DNA from: Abditibacteriaceae bacterium
GTDB lineage: Bacteria; Armatimonadota; Abditibacteriia; Abditibacteriales; Abditibacteriaceae
Assembly (NCBI GenBank): GCA_019239895.1
Contig: JAFAZH010000004.1
Span: 310,001 to 374,000 of the forward strand
DNA length: 64,000 bases
Reading direction: 5' to 3'
Below the pieces are notes generated by a model. It saw only the letters and a program-made list of their open reading frames with translations, was not told where the DNA came from and did not search any database. The position numbers were made by a program, and so were the translations under genes. Positions within the stretch are counted from its first letter, which is position 1, and each line of letters starts with the position of its first letter. Of this stretch, positions 33,452 to 42,272 are shown in pieces.

Positions 33452-35902
33452 GTGAGACTATCCCCCACTCCACGTTATCCAAATTTTTTGTTTCTGCTTC
33501 TTGTTCTGTTTACGATTTCCCTTTTGGCTCATCAGGCTCAGGCGGATTCGTCGTCGAGAACAAAACTCATTGTCTGGGGCTTGCAGTCGGGCAAGGAAAC
33601 TAAAGGCTTAGACGCCCAGATTGCTGAATTTGAGAAGCGCAATCCCGACATCAGAGTCTCGGTGCTTTCGATGGGAGCGGGCAGCATGAACCCGCAAAAG
33701 CTCATGACTTCCATTGTGGGTGGCGTGCCACCGGATGTCATTAACCAGGATCGCTTCACTATCGGCGACTGGGCCTCACGCGGCACCTTTCAGCCACTCG
33801 ACCGCTTTCTGGCAGCAGAAAAGAATTTACCCGATGGTGTCCATGAAGCGGACTTTTATCCCGCCGCGTGGAAAGAAGCCCTTTATAAAGGCCAGGTCTA
33901 TGCTATCCCTACGGGTATAGACGACCGAATGCTGTACTACAATCGCCAGGTCTTCCGCGATGCCGGGCTGGATCCAAATCACCCACCCCAGACCTGGGAA
34001 GAGTTGGAGGACTACGCCAAAAAGCTCACCAAGTATAACCGCGATGGCACCTACTCTCGCATCGGGTTTATCCCTAACTTCGGCAACTCCTGGCTCTATC
34101 TTTACTCGTGGCAAAATGGCGGCGAGTTCATGAGTCCTGATGGTCGCACTTGCACCCTCAACAACCCTTATTCCGCGGCTGCCCTCAAGTATATGGTCAA
34201 TGTATACAACGACTTGGGCGGCTACGATAAAGTTAATATTTTCCAGACGGGATTCCAGTCGAACGAGCAAGACCCGTTCTTCACCGGCAAAATCGGCATG
34301 GTGATTAACGGCAACTGGGTCTTGAACTCGATAGCCCGCTATGCGCCAGGCTTAGATTTCGCGGTAGCCCCGGCCCCGGTGCCTGCCGAGCGTTTGCAGG
34401 GTGTTAAAGCTAAAACGGGCCGCTTTGCCGGACAGCCGCCTTTTCTAACCTGGACGGGTGGTTTCTCGCTCGCTATGCCAATGGGTGCCCCGCACTCGGA
34501 AGCGGGATGGCGTTTTATTAAGTGGATGACCTCACTGGATGCCGCTATCCTCGGTGACCGCGCCCAAAAAGCTTATAACGAATCGAAGGGTCGTCCTTAC
34601 GTCTTTGACTTAACCGCCAATAAGAAGATCAACGAAGCTTTACTTGAAAACTTTCCGCCAGTGAATCCGCGTTTAAAAACCGCGCAGAAAGCCTTCATTG
34701 ACATGCTGCCCGTAGCGCGTTATCGTCCTGTCACGTTTATCGGTCAGACGCTCTGGGATGCCCATGTGCGGGCCTTTGAACGGGCGTGCAGTCTGAAGCA
34801 AACGCCCCAGCAGGCCCTCGATGAGCAGCGTAATCTGGTACAGAAAGAGTTAGATAAATCCTTCAGCCGCGAGAAGTTGCCTTTCTTCTCTTTCACCGGG
34901 CCGGTGCTATTTATCAGCCTGCTCGCCTTAGCTGGTTTACTTTATGGCTTTATGCACATCAGGAAAGCCGTCGCTGGCTCGCGGGTGGCCAAAACTGAGG
35001 CCATAGCTGGTTACTTGATGATCGCGCCCTGGTTATTTGGCTTTTTGCTGCTAACCGCCGGGCCAATCCTCGTCTCGGTTATGCTCGCCTTCTGCGATTA
35101 TGACGTGCTACATCCACCGCGCTATATCGGCATGACCAACTTCCAGACGCTCTTTACCGATGACCGCGAACTTATCACCAAAGCCTTTTATAATGCCGCC
35201 TATCTTTCCATGATTGGCATTCCCCTTGGCATGGGCACAGGGCTGGCCATCGCCATGCTGCTCAACATGAAAGTGAAGGGCATGTCGTGGTATCGCACGG
35301 CGTTTTATATTCCTTCCATCGTGCCCGCCATCGCCTCAGCGGTGTTGTGGGCGTGGCTACTGGCAGGAGACCCCAGTAAGGGATTATTGAATGCTCTCTG
35401 GAAAGCAACCATCACTCAGTGGTTCCACCTCGACCCACCCGGCTGGTTTGGGGTCGCGGCGTGGGCGAAACCCGGCCTCATTGTGCAGGGTTTATGGGGT
35501 GCGGGCGGCGGCATGATTCTGTGGCTGGCTGGCTTGCAGGGTGTCCCCCAGACGCTTTATGAAGCAGCCCAGATAGATGGCGCACGCGGCTGGGGACAGT
35601 TCCGCCATGTAACGCTGCCCATGCTTTCGCCTTACATCTTTTTCAACCTCATCATGGGCACCATTGGTGCTTTACAGGAGTTCGACCGAGTGTACGTTTT
35701 AGCAGGTGGTAGTGGCGGCACCGGCCCCGAAGATTCGCTCCTGGTGCCTGTCCTCTACCTGTTCAATAACGCCTTCCGCTATTTCAAAATGGGCTATGCC
35801 AGTGCGATTGCATGGATTATTTTCGTCATTATCCTGGCGCTAACGTTGGTGCAATGGAAAGCCCAAAAATACTGGGTGCATTATGAAACCGATAAGAAGT
35901 AG
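33452..35902 (+). CDS. Sugar ABC transporter: substrate-binding protein fused to permease
   Basis: 816 residues, GTG start. Residues about 1-31 are a signal peptide. Residues 32-470 are a family 1 solute-binding protein (IVWGLQSGKETKGLDAQIAE, GGVPPDVINQDRF, TGKIGMVINGNWV, SLAMPMGAPHSEAGWRFIKW). After a helix (about 482-505) comes a MalF-type permease with six helices and the EAA loop EAAQIDGARGWGQFRHVTLP that docks the ATPase. Normally these are separate genes (MalE and MalF). Fusing them tethers the binding protein to the inner membrane. The MalG-type partner is at 37187-38497. No ATPase gene is in the window; a shared one is likely. Substrate not determinable, probably an oligosaccharide. 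Confidence 0.93.
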   Translation: MRLSPTPRYPNFLFLLLVLFTISLLAHQAQADSSSRTKLIVWGLQSGKETKGLDAQIAEFEKRNPDIRVSVLSMGAGSMNPQKLMTSIVGGVPPDVINQDRFTIGDWASRGTFQPLDRFLAAEKNLPDGVHEADFYPAAWKEALYKGQVYAIPTGIDDRMLYYNRQVFRDAGLDPNHPPQTWEELEDYAKKLTKYNRDGTYSRIGFIPNFGNSWLYLYSWQNGGEFMSPDGRTCTLNNPYSAAALKYMVNVYNDLGGYDKVNIFQTGFQSNEQDPFFTGKIGMVINGNWVLNSIARYAPGLDFAVAPAPVPAERLQGVKAKTGRFAGQPPFLTWTGGFSLAMPMGAPHSEAGWRFIKWMTSLDAAILGDRAQKAYNESKGRPYVFDLTANKKINEALLENFPPVNPRLKTAQKAFIDMLPVARYRPVTFIGQTLWDAHVRAFERACSLKQTPQQALDEQRNLVQKELDKSFSREKLPFFSFTGPVLFISLLALAGLLYGFMHIRKAVAGSRVAKTEAIAGYLMIAPWLFGFLLLTAGPILVSVMLAFCDYDVLHPPRYIGMTNFQTLFTDDRELITKAFYNAAYLSMIGIPLGMGTGLAIAMLLNMKVKGMSWYRTAFYIPSIVPAIASAVLWAWLLAGDPSKGLLNALWKATITQWFHLDPPGWFGVAAWAKPGLIVQGLWGAGGGMILWLAGLQGVPQTLYEAAQIDGARGWGQFRHVTLPMLSPYIFFNLIMGTIGALQEFDRVYVLAGGSGGTGPEDSLLVPVLYLFNNAFRYFKMGYASAIAWIIFVIILALTLVQWKAQKYWVHYETDKK

Positions 35903-35905
35903 GTT

Positions 35906-36301
35906 TTGGAACCACGAATGGACACGAATGCACACGAAATAATTTACAAGGACTTAGCTTACAAAGTCATTGGCGCAGCAATGGATGTGCATAACGCTTT
36001 AGGTTGTGGTTTTCTGGAGAAGGTGTACGAGAATGCGTTGATGGTCGCTTTACAGCAACGCGGGTTGAATTGTGAGCAACAGAAGCCTATCAAAGTTTAT
36101 TATCAAGGCATAGTCGTCGGAGATTACTGCGCTGACATTCTGGTAGAGAATGCGGTGATTTTAGAACTGAAGGTTGTGGATGCACTGTCTGACATTCACC
36201 GGGCACAAGCCCTAAATTATCTTAAAGCCACTGGCTTCAAATTAGCGATTCTGCTCAACTTCGCAAAGCCAAAATTGGAACGAGAACGCATTGTGCTTTA
36301 A
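35906..36301 (+). CDS. GxxExxY family protein (PD-(D/E)XK-like)
   Basis: 131 residues from TTG 35906, or 127 from ATG 35918. The family signature GFLEKVY (GxxExxY) is at about residues 35-41, followed by VVGDYCADILVENAVILELK, the D...ExK pattern of a PD-(D/E)XK fold, and IHRAQALNYLKATG. The family has no settled biochemical role. The first ten codons are the repeat itself translated (family E), so the repeat provides the start codon. It begins four bases after the stop of the ABC fusion gene and would be read from the same transcript. Confidence 0.9.
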   Translation: MEPRMDTNAHEIIYKDLAYKVIGAAMDVHNALGCGFLEKVYENALMVALQQRGLNCEQQKPIKVYYQGIVVGDYCADILVENAVILELKVVDALSDIHRAQALNYLKATGFKLAILLNFAKPKLERERIVL

Positions 36302-36421
36302 TTGGAACCACGAATGAACACTAATAACACGAATATCTAGAGGAAAGTGGGGTTATCATTACATATCCCGTCAATCATAGCTTTGTGTTCTTATTCGTGT
36401 TATTAGTGTTCATTCGTGGTT
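35906..36421. repeat. Palindromic repeat (family E) bracketing the GxxExxY gene
   Basis: GGAACCACGAATGGACACGA begins the gene (35908-35927), GGAACCACGAATGAACACTA follows it (36304-36323), and the reverse complement ends the block (36393-36421). The last two form a perfect 29-bp inverted repeat (36306-36334 with 36393-36421). So the gene is flanked by a direct repeat of about 30 bp and, on the outside, by an inverted pair. Confidence 0.9.
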
Positions 36422-36433
36422 AAAAGCTAAATT

Positions 36434-37132
36434 ATGTTCACCCAATCGGCGTGGTTTTATGATGCAGTCTATAGTTGGAAGGATTATGCGGGTGAAGTCG
36501 AGTGGTTGCACGCTTTTATTCAGGCGCATGACCCGCAGACTCGGACGTTGTTGGATGTCGCCTGTGGCACAGGCAAGCACTTAGAGTTTCTGCGTTCCTA
36601 TTACCAGGTTGAAGGGGTAGACCTCAATAAAGAACTACTCAAAATCGCGCACGAGCGTTTGCCTGACGTGCCCGTTCATCAGGGCAACATGATGGATTTT
36701 CAGTTGGGGCATAGTTTCGATGTGGTGACGTGTCTGTTTAGCTCCATTGGCTATGTTAAGACCGTTGAAAATTTACAGCGCGCTATCAATAATATGTCCC
36801 ATCATCTTGAGCCGGGGGGACTGATGTTAGTCGAGCCGTGGTTTCATCCAACGACTTATTATCCAGGCACCCTTCATGCCGGTTTTGTGAATGACCCAGA
36901 CTTAAAGATCGCACGGATGAATGTGAGCGGGATCGAGGGCCACATATCAGTGATGGAGATGCATTATCTGGTGGGCACCCCCGAAGGCATTGAGCATTTT
37001 ACAGAGCGGCATGAACTCGCCCTCTTCACCCATGAAGAGTATCTAACCGCGTTTCACAATGCAGGCTTAGAAGTACATCACGAAGCGGACGGGCTGACTG
37101 GCAGAGGTCTCTATATCGGCGTACGAAAGTAA
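36434..37132 (+). CDS. Class I SAM-dependent methyltransferase
   Basis: 232 residues. The SAM-binding motif LLDVACGTGKHLEFL, then VEGVDLNKELL and FDVVTCLFSSIGYV, are typical. The start YDAVYSWKDYAGEVEWL and the WFHPTTYYPG segment resemble sugar N-methyltransferases of the DesVI/TylM1 group, so an amino-sugar or small-molecule substrate is plausible but not proven. It sits inside the transporter cluster, between a family E palindrome and the second permease. Confidence 0.87.
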   Translation: MFTQSAWFYDAVYSWKDYAGEVEWLHAFIQAHDPQTRTLLDVACGTGKHLEFLRSYYQVEGVDLNKELLKIAHERLPDVPVHQGNMMDFQLGHSFDVVTCLFSSIGYVKTVENLQRAINNMSHHLEPGGLMLVEPWFHPTTYYPGTLHAGFVNDPDLKIARMNVSGIEGHISVMEMHYLVGTPEGIEHFTERHELALFTHEEYLTAFHNAGLEVHHEADGLTGRGLYIGVRK

Positions 37133-37186
37133 TCTATTTTATCTGTGTTTATCAGTGGTTCATAAAGAAAAGGTTAAATTAAGGCT

Positions 37187-38497
37187 ATGGACGCTTTCTT
37201 CTGGTTAATTGCCATTATTTTGAGCCTGGTCGCTATCGCTAATTTAGTCAGCGCAATTGTAGCGGCGGCACGCGCTAAGGATTCAGCGATGCTGGGCGTG
37301 TCCCTTGGGCTAACAATAGCTTTTCTCATTAGTGTATTCCTGCTTCGCAACGCCTATTTTACGCTGCTAACAGCCCTTACTCTGAGTTTTGGAGCAGGCA
37401 AAATTCTACGCAGCCTGACGCGTAATGCAGCGCACGCCACAGAAGTCCACAAGCTTTCCTCTGCGCATCTGGCACTTTTGGCCGGGTCATTTATGTTCTT
37501 GATTCCCTTTGCATGGCTGATTTCCACCTCGCTTAAGCCGGATGATGAAATGGCCATTTTTCCACCAGTCTGGATTCCGACTCAACAGGTGACGAGCGAC
37601 ACACTCAAAAATGAAGAGGATAAACCAGCGGGCCTCTCGTGGTGGCAAATGCCAGTCGGCAAAGAGAAAGTTAAGGTAGAAGTGGCCGAAGTGCGCGACC
37701 TGCCATCCGGCCAGATTAAAGTGCAAGTGGTTACGCCCGGCCCCTATCAAGGCCACACGGGAGTTGTGGAACCGGCAGACCTCACGAAGATTCGCCACAC
37801 CGCCCCCAAGTGGGATAACTATAGCGAAGCTTTAACCTATCTGCCTCCCGACACTCATTATGGTCTCACCTTTTTAGGTAATACGCTTTTTCTGACTCTT
37901 ATGACGGTGCTGGGCACGCTACTGTCTTCATCGCTTGTGGCCTACTCGTTTGCCCGTCTTAAGTGGCCCGGCAAGGATACTCTCTTTATCGTCCTGTTGG
38001 CGACCATGATGATCCCCGGCGCAGTGACCATGATGCCGCAGTTCTTGATCTATCGTTCTCTAGGGTGGATTGATACGCTGCGCCCTCTCTGGGTGCCATC
38101 TTTCTTTGGCTCGGCTTTTAACATCTTCCTCTTGCGCCAATTCTTTATGTCCATCCCTACTGAATTAGAAGATGCCGCCAAGATTGATGGCTGTGGCCCG
38201 TTCAGCATTTACTGGCGCATTATGCTGCCGCTCGTTAAACCGGCTCTCGCGGCGATTGCTATTATGGGTGTTATGGGCGCGTGGAACAACTTCCAGGGGC
38301 CATTGATTTATCTTTCCTCTTCGGAAAAGATGCCCCTCGCTTACGCCCTGCAACTCTACCAGCAGCAACACGGCGGCGAACCCGGCTTGCTGATGGCCGC
38401 CTCCACGATGGTCGTGTTACCTATTATCGTCCTATTCTTCTTCACCCAACGCTACTTCATTGAGGGCGTATCATTAACGGGCCTGGGCGGAAGGTAG
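37187..38497 (+). CDS. Sugar ABC transporter permease (MalG type) with periplasmic insert
   Basis: 436 residues. Two or three extra N-terminal helices (1-80) precede the usual MalG-like core. SSAHLALLAGSFMFLIPFAWLI starts the core; a hydrophilic stretch of roughly 100 residues follows the first core helix (about 125-215, Lys/Val-rich, likely periplasmic); then come five further helices with the EAA loop EDAAKIDGCGPFSIYWRIML. It should pair with the permease half of the fusion protein at 33452-35902. The 3' end overlaps the convergent MazF gene by 24 bases. Confidence 0.91.
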   Translation: MDAFFWLIAIILSLVAIANLVSAIVAAARAKDSAMLGVSLGLTIAFLISVFLLRNAYFTLLTALTLSFGAGKILRSLTRNAAHATEVHKLSSAHLALLAGSFMFLIPFAWLISTSLKPDDEMAIFPPVWIPTQQVTSDTLKNEEDKPAGLSWWQMPVGKEKVKVEVAEVRDLPSGQIKVQVVTPGPYQGHTGVVEPADLTKIRHTAPKWDNYSEALTYLPPDTHYGLTFLGNTLFLTLMTVLGTLLSSSLVAYSFARLKWPGKDTLFIVLLATMMIPGAVTMMPQFLIYRSLGWIDTLRPLWVPSFFGSAFNIFLLRQFFMSIPTELEDAAKIDGCGPFSIYWRIMLPLVKPALAAIAIMGVMGAWNNFQGPLIYLSSSEKMPLAYALQLYQQQHGGEPGLLMAASTMVVLPIIVLFFFTQRYFIEGVSLTGLGGR

Positions 38498-38869
38498 AAT
38501 AGAATTAGGTTTATAATCAACAATTAGAGCTATAGCAGCCGCAATGTCATCAAGAGTTGCTGGTGGAAGTTTGCCAATACGACTTGTAAAACGGCTTAAA
38601 TCAACACCACGCACTTGTGAAGCATCCGCAGCCGACAACTTAGTCAGACCGTTGTTGGCATCAGGAGTAATGAGAACTTTCCAAGATTGCGCTGTAAAAT
38701 GAGGCTGCATTTCTGTGAGAGGCACTACCAGACGTAGTGGGAGATGACGAATTGAGTCTCGGCTAATAACGACAGCAGGCCGTGTTTTCTTCATTTCAGC
38801 ACCTCGTGCTGGTTCAAGATCAATGCGCCAAATCTCGCCGCGTTTAGGATCAATACTCAACGCAGTCAT
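38474..38869 (-). CDS. MazF/PemK-family mRNA interferase toxin
   Basis: 131 residues from ATG 38869; a TTG at 38923 would add 18 residues without family support. Core: KRGEIWRIDLEPARGAEMKK, then TRPAVVISRD, and SAADASQVRGVDLSRF. Unlike the PemK gene at 26430 it is intact. It overlaps the antitoxin gene by 20 bases. Ribosome-independent mRNA cleavage is the known family activity. Confidence 0.9.
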   Translation of the reverse strand: MTALSIDPKRGEIWRIDLEPARGAEMKKTRPAVVISRDSIRHLPLRLVVPLTEMQPHFTAQSWKVLITPDANNGLTKLSAADASQVRGVDLSRFTSRIGKLPPATLDDIAAAIALIVDYKPNSILPSAQAR

Positions 38870-39101
38870 CTCCAGCCAACGCGGTCGTGAACTCCATAAG
38901 TTCTGGATGCTGTGCGTAATCAATAGCAGCTTGCCTGGCCTGAGCTTCTAAAATGGCATCGCACTCTGCGCGTGACATCGTCATGAGTTCGCGTGCTGTA
39001 TAAGTGGCAGTTGGCACAGCTTGCGCTAAGTGCTGGGGAGCTTTACCTTTAGTCTTGCTGGTAATTTTATTATGTGCTTTGTCTTTTATTTTTGTTGCCA
39101 T
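38850..39101 (-). CDS. Antitoxin of the MazF pair
   Basis: 83 residues from ATG 39101; starts at 39116 (ATG) or 39134 (TTG) are possible since no ribosome site decides. A basic N-terminal part (KIKDKAHNKITSKTKGK) precedes the helical C-terminal motif MSRAECDAILEAQARQAAID and YAQHPELMEFTTALAGDD, the toxin-binding tail commonly seen ahead of MazF genes. The pair lies at the 3' end of the transporter cluster, read in the opposite direction. Confidence 0.8.
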   Translation of the reverse strand: MATKIKDKAHNKITSKTKGKAPQHLAQAVPTATYTARELMTMSRAECDAILEAQARQAAIDYAQHPELMEFTTALAGDDCVEY

Positions 39102-39170
39102 AATGTACCCTAACATAAAAGTTATTTCTTCCAAACTATAACATCTTTAAGTTTAATCTACCCACTCCTA

Positions 39171-40298
39171 TCATGCCCCACTCGGTTCAAATGCTATGTT
39201 CCCATGTGCCACAGGATCGGGGACTATTTTGGTGTCAACTGGTGCCCATTGGTACGCTTCACTACCCTGCACCGCTTTGCCAGTGGGAGTAAAGCCCATC
39301 TGGTGGTGCAAGGCTTCGACAGCGGATTGGGTTATCCAGATAGTGTCGGGCGCAGCATTCTTTTGACAGTGGGCGGCAATATCCAGGACGCGGTCGCTAA
39401 TCTCTTCCAGGGGCCGGGAAGGGTCAAAGTAAACACGCCCCGCATTAATGCCACAACGCACACGAAAATCGCGGCGCATGGTTTTGACATGGGCGTTAAA
39501 TTCGGCTAACTCTTCAATCACAGCACGAGCAGCTTCAACTGCCGCATCCACAGTGGAAAAACAACTCATGACACCATCCGGTGTCCAGGTGGTTTGCAGA
39601 CAGCCGTGCGCTTGCAGTTTGCCTTCGACGTAATTTTTATAGGCTTTAAAGTCGTATTCCACGGCGGCTTGCTCTTCGCCTACTTTAATGCCGGTGGAGT
39701 CCACCACATCAATAGAGAGAAAAGCCAAGTCTTTACCGATTTCGTCCAGTTTGCGCTTGGTCTCGGCGAAGATTTTAAGCAACTGGTCACGATCTTTCAG
39801 TTTTCCGGCGCGCAGTTGGGCTAAAATTTCATTGAGCGGCGACAGGACTTGAGCATTATCCGCCAGGTTCTTGTCTTTTTTCCACTGGTCATAATCGGTT
39901 TTGAAGCGGAGGTAGCGCAGCATGTCATAACAGCGCGTGCTGACCCGCTCGCAGAGCCGTCCTAAGGCAAAAAGGGCAACAATGACTAACCAGTGGGATA
40001 TATCCCTGCCACCCCAGTGCGTGGGCAAAATTTGACTTATAAAATGAGCAAAGCGCCATTCCAGCTTTGACATCCAACGCAGCAGTCCGAAGTGTGAGGG
40101 GTCAGTGACATAAGGCAGGAAAAGCAGCAACAGGCAAAACGCCGCCGCGCCAAGGAAGATGCGGTTTAATACCGCCATGCCTAATCCCAGCGATTGCAGC
40201 AATCGAACCCGTTGTGCTAATGGCTCAGCAGCCGCTTCCTGAACGCTCATACCGGCACCGTGACTATAATGCAATAAAAGTGTAGCCACTGACACCAT
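39171..40298 (-). CDS. Membrane protein with a degenerate class III nucleotide cyclase domain
   Basis: 375 residues. Two hydrophobic segments (about 45-65 and 100-118), a helical linker, then a cyclase homology domain (about 190-350). LAFLSIDVVDST carries the first metal Asp and TWTPDGVMSCF the second; VRCGINAGRVYFD is typical. The segment that usually reads VNxAARL (adenine/transition-state Asn and Arg) reads LDIAAHCQ here, so both key residues are changed. It may bind nucleotide without making cAMP, or act on another substrate. The start is uncertain (40298 or 40250). Confidence 0.8.
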   Translation of the reverse strand: MVSVATLLLHYSHGAGMSVQEAAAEPLAQRVRLLQSLGLGMAVLNRIFLGAAAFCLLLLFLPYVTDPSHFGLLRWMSKLEWRFAHFISQILPTHWGGRDISHWLVIVALFALGRLCERVSTRCYDMLRYLRFKTDYDQWKKDKNLADNAQVLSPLNEILAQLRAGKLKDRDQLLKIFAETKRKLDEIGKDLAFLSIDVVDSTGIKVGEEQAAVEYDFKAYKNYVEGKLQAHGCLQTTWTPDGVMSCFSTVDAAVEAARAVIEELAEFNAHVKTMRRDFRVRCGINAGRVYFDPSRPLEEISDRVLDIAAHCQKNAAPDTIWITQSAVEALHHQMGFTPTGKAVQGSEAYQWAPVDTKIVPDPVAHGNIAFEPSGA

Positions 40299-40335
40299 AG
40301 CAAAATGAACGCCGCCGTGCGCTTATAAAGCAATT

Positions 40336-40507
40336 TTTAGCCACAGAAACACACGGAAGGACACGGAAAAGAGGATAGAAGGTAAAGAATTGAGGATCGT
40401 TGGGTAAACCAGAGGGGAAATGCCTCTGTGTGCCCTAACCCGATCTTCTATCTTTGATTCTCTATCCTCGTTCTTTTCCGTGTCCTTCCGTGTGTTTCTG
40501 TGGCTAA
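40336..40507. repeat. Long inverted repeat, family D
   Basis: Arms 40336-40371 and 40472-40507 pair perfectly over 36 bp (core CCACAGAAACACACGGAAGG). Extra pairing continues inward between GAGGATAGAAG and CTTCTATCTTTGATTCTC. It separates two minus-strand genes. Confidence 0.92.
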
Positions 40508-40510
40508 ATT

Positions 40511-41134
40511 TTATTGATCGCCACCGGGGTTTTCGGCGGCTTTTTCCCAGCGTTCCAGGAAGTCTTGTGCGGTCGTGGAGTGGAGGAGCGCGAAACGGGT
40601 AATCTCGTGGCCGATGGACTTGAGGCGGGTTTCTAATTCTTTGTCTTTGAGCGTGCCATCCGCATTGAAAGCATCCCAGGCGCGGGCGATAGAAACCTGC
40701 TGGGGCAAGACCCAGGCGTGCAGTTGCCGACCCACCGAGCGCAAGTGATCAAGCGAGTGAATAGCCCCTAACGCCCCGCCAGCGATGCCAATTAGCCCAA
40801 TCATCTTGCCCTCAAACTCATCGAAACCCATTAAGTCCAGAGCGTTTTTCAAGACGCCACTGTAGCTGCCGTGATACTCCGGGGTGGCCCAGATAATGGC
40901 ATGAGCCGCGCGCAGTTCATCCGAGAGTCGCACGACATCAGGAAACGTCTTAGGGTCTTTTACCTGGCCAGCAAAGGGCAATTGATAATCGCGCAGGTCA
41001 AGAAAGGCAGTCTGCGCCCCGGCCTCCTGCGCACCACTCAAAGCTACCTCTAAAACCCGCTGGGTGGAGCCGCCTGCACTGAGACTGCCGCACAAACCGG
41101 CAACCACGATATGACTTAAGTCACGCTGTGGCAT
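40511..41134 (-). CDS. NADPH-dependent FMN reductase family protein
   Basis: 207 residues, flavodoxin-like fold. GLCGSLSAGGSTQRVL binds the FMN phosphate; ATPEYHGSYSGVLKNALDLM is the family signature. Such enzymes reduce FMN or quinones/azo dyes with NAD(P)H. The stop codon lies three bases beyond the end of the family D palindrome. The next gene upstream (41155) has the same direction and ends 20 bases before this start, so an operon is plausible. Confidence 0.91.
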   Translation of the reverse strand: MPQRDLSHIVVAGLCGSLSAGGSTQRVLEVALSGAQEAGAQTAFLDLRDYQLPFAGQVKDPKTFPDVVRLSDELRAAHAIIWATPEYHGSYSGVLKNALDLMGFDEFEGKMIGLIGIAGGALGAIHSLDHLRSVGRQLHAWVLPQQVSIARAWDAFNADGTLKDKELETRLKSIGHEITRFALLHSTTAQDFLERWEKAAENPGGDQ

Positions 41135-41154
41135 GAATTCCTCTGGAAGTTAGC

Positions 41155-42045
41155 TCAAGGTTTCAGATGACGATTGAAAAAGGTTAAAGCCTCAAGCGCA
41201 AATTGGCGGTTAGTTTCAGGTCTCTGGAAGCCATGCCCTTCGCCCTCGAATTTGGTAAAGGACGATTCCACCCCCGCTTTTTGCAGGGCGTCATACAGAC
41301 GCTGTGATTGGCCGATGGGCACGAGGGGGTCGGCGGTGCCGTGGAAGATGGCAAAAGGTGCGCTGTTCTTATCTACATAGGTAATGGGTGAAGCTTCACG
41401 GTAGACAGCAGGGGCTTCTTGTGGTGTTTTACCGATAAAGTTATAAAGAATAGCCATCGCCTGCTCGCTTAAGGGGCCTTGCACGGTAAAGTCGGTGGGG
41501 CCAAACATATCCACCACGCACTGCACACGGCTGGAGTATTTTGCTAAGGCAGGGTCACTGTTATCGCGGGTATCGCGGGTGCCCAATAAAGCTACCAGAT
41601 GTCCACCAGCCGAGGCACCTAAAGCTCCAATATGATTGGGGTCTACGCCGTATGTATCGGCATGGGCGCGAATCCAGCGCACGGCCCGCTGCACATCATC
41701 TATCTGGGCCGGATATTTATTGCCTTCTTTCGTGGCCAACCGGTAATTGACGGAGAATGCCACATACCCCTGCCTGGCCAGTGCTCGGCCATAAGGTTCA
41801 AAATCGCGTTTGTCGCCACCCGACCAACCGCCGCCATGCACCAGAATCACCGCAGGTCGTGTTTTCGCTTCGCCACCGGGCCGATAGACATCCAGCAACA
41901 ACTTCTGTCCGCCTGCTTCACCATACGATACATCATTCTCAACTTGCGCCCCATTCTGCTGCGCTGAGCCGCGTAAGGCCCCCAAGCTCACGGGAACCAG
42001 AAGCAGACATAACCAGATTAATAACCGACGACGGGACAAAGACAT
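41155..42045 (-). CDS. Secreted alpha/beta-hydrolase (BD-FAE/acetyl esterase type)
   Basis: 296 residues with a Sec signal peptide (about 1-28, LLIWLCLLLVPVSLGALRGS). Oxyanion hole VHGGGWSGGDK, nucleophile GASAGGH, Asp in FHGTADPLVP and His in GEGHGF complete the catalytic triad. Closest by pattern to bifunctional feruloyl/acetyl-xylan esterases and prolyl-peptidase-like lipases. Probably removes acyl groups from plant polysaccharides outside the cytoplasm. Confidence 0.9.
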   Translation of the reverse strand: MSLSRRRLLIWLCLLLVPVSLGALRGSAQQNGAQVENDVSYGEAGGQKLLLDVYRPGGEAKTRPAVILVHGGGWSGGDKRDFEPYGRALARQGYVAFSVNYRLATKEGNKYPAQIDDVQRAVRWIRAHADTYGVDPNHIGALGASAGGHLVALLGTRDTRDNSDPALAKYSSRVQCVVDMFGPTDFTVQGPLSEQAMAILYNFIGKTPQEAPAVYREASPITYVDKNSAPFAIFHGTADPLVPIGQSQRLYDALQKAGVESSFTKFEGEGHGFQRPETNRQFALEALTFFNRHLKP

Positions 42046-42117
42046 AATTTCTCCTTGCTATTGATTGATCTACAGGGTAGTGGTGAGTTTACTCAATAAC
42101 TCCTCTACTGATTTTAG

Positions 42118-42267
42118 AGTTCAACATAAAGGACACCAAGGAGCCACAAAGGACATTAAAGCCGTTGAAGATAGAGACCGCCCATCGCCAGGTATTTCTA
42201 TCCTCTATCTTCAATTCTCATTCTCTCTGTGTCCTTTGTGGCTCCTTGGTGTTCTTTGTGTTGAACT
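42118..42267. repeat. Long inverted repeat, family C, copy 2
   Basis: Arms 42118-42155 and 42230-42267 pair over 38 bp with two mismatches (AGGACACCAAGGAGCCACAA and its complement). The loop contains ATCCTCTATCTTCAATTCTC. It fills most of the 227-base gap between two esterase genes. Confidence 0.92.
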
Positions 42268-42272
42268 TGTCC

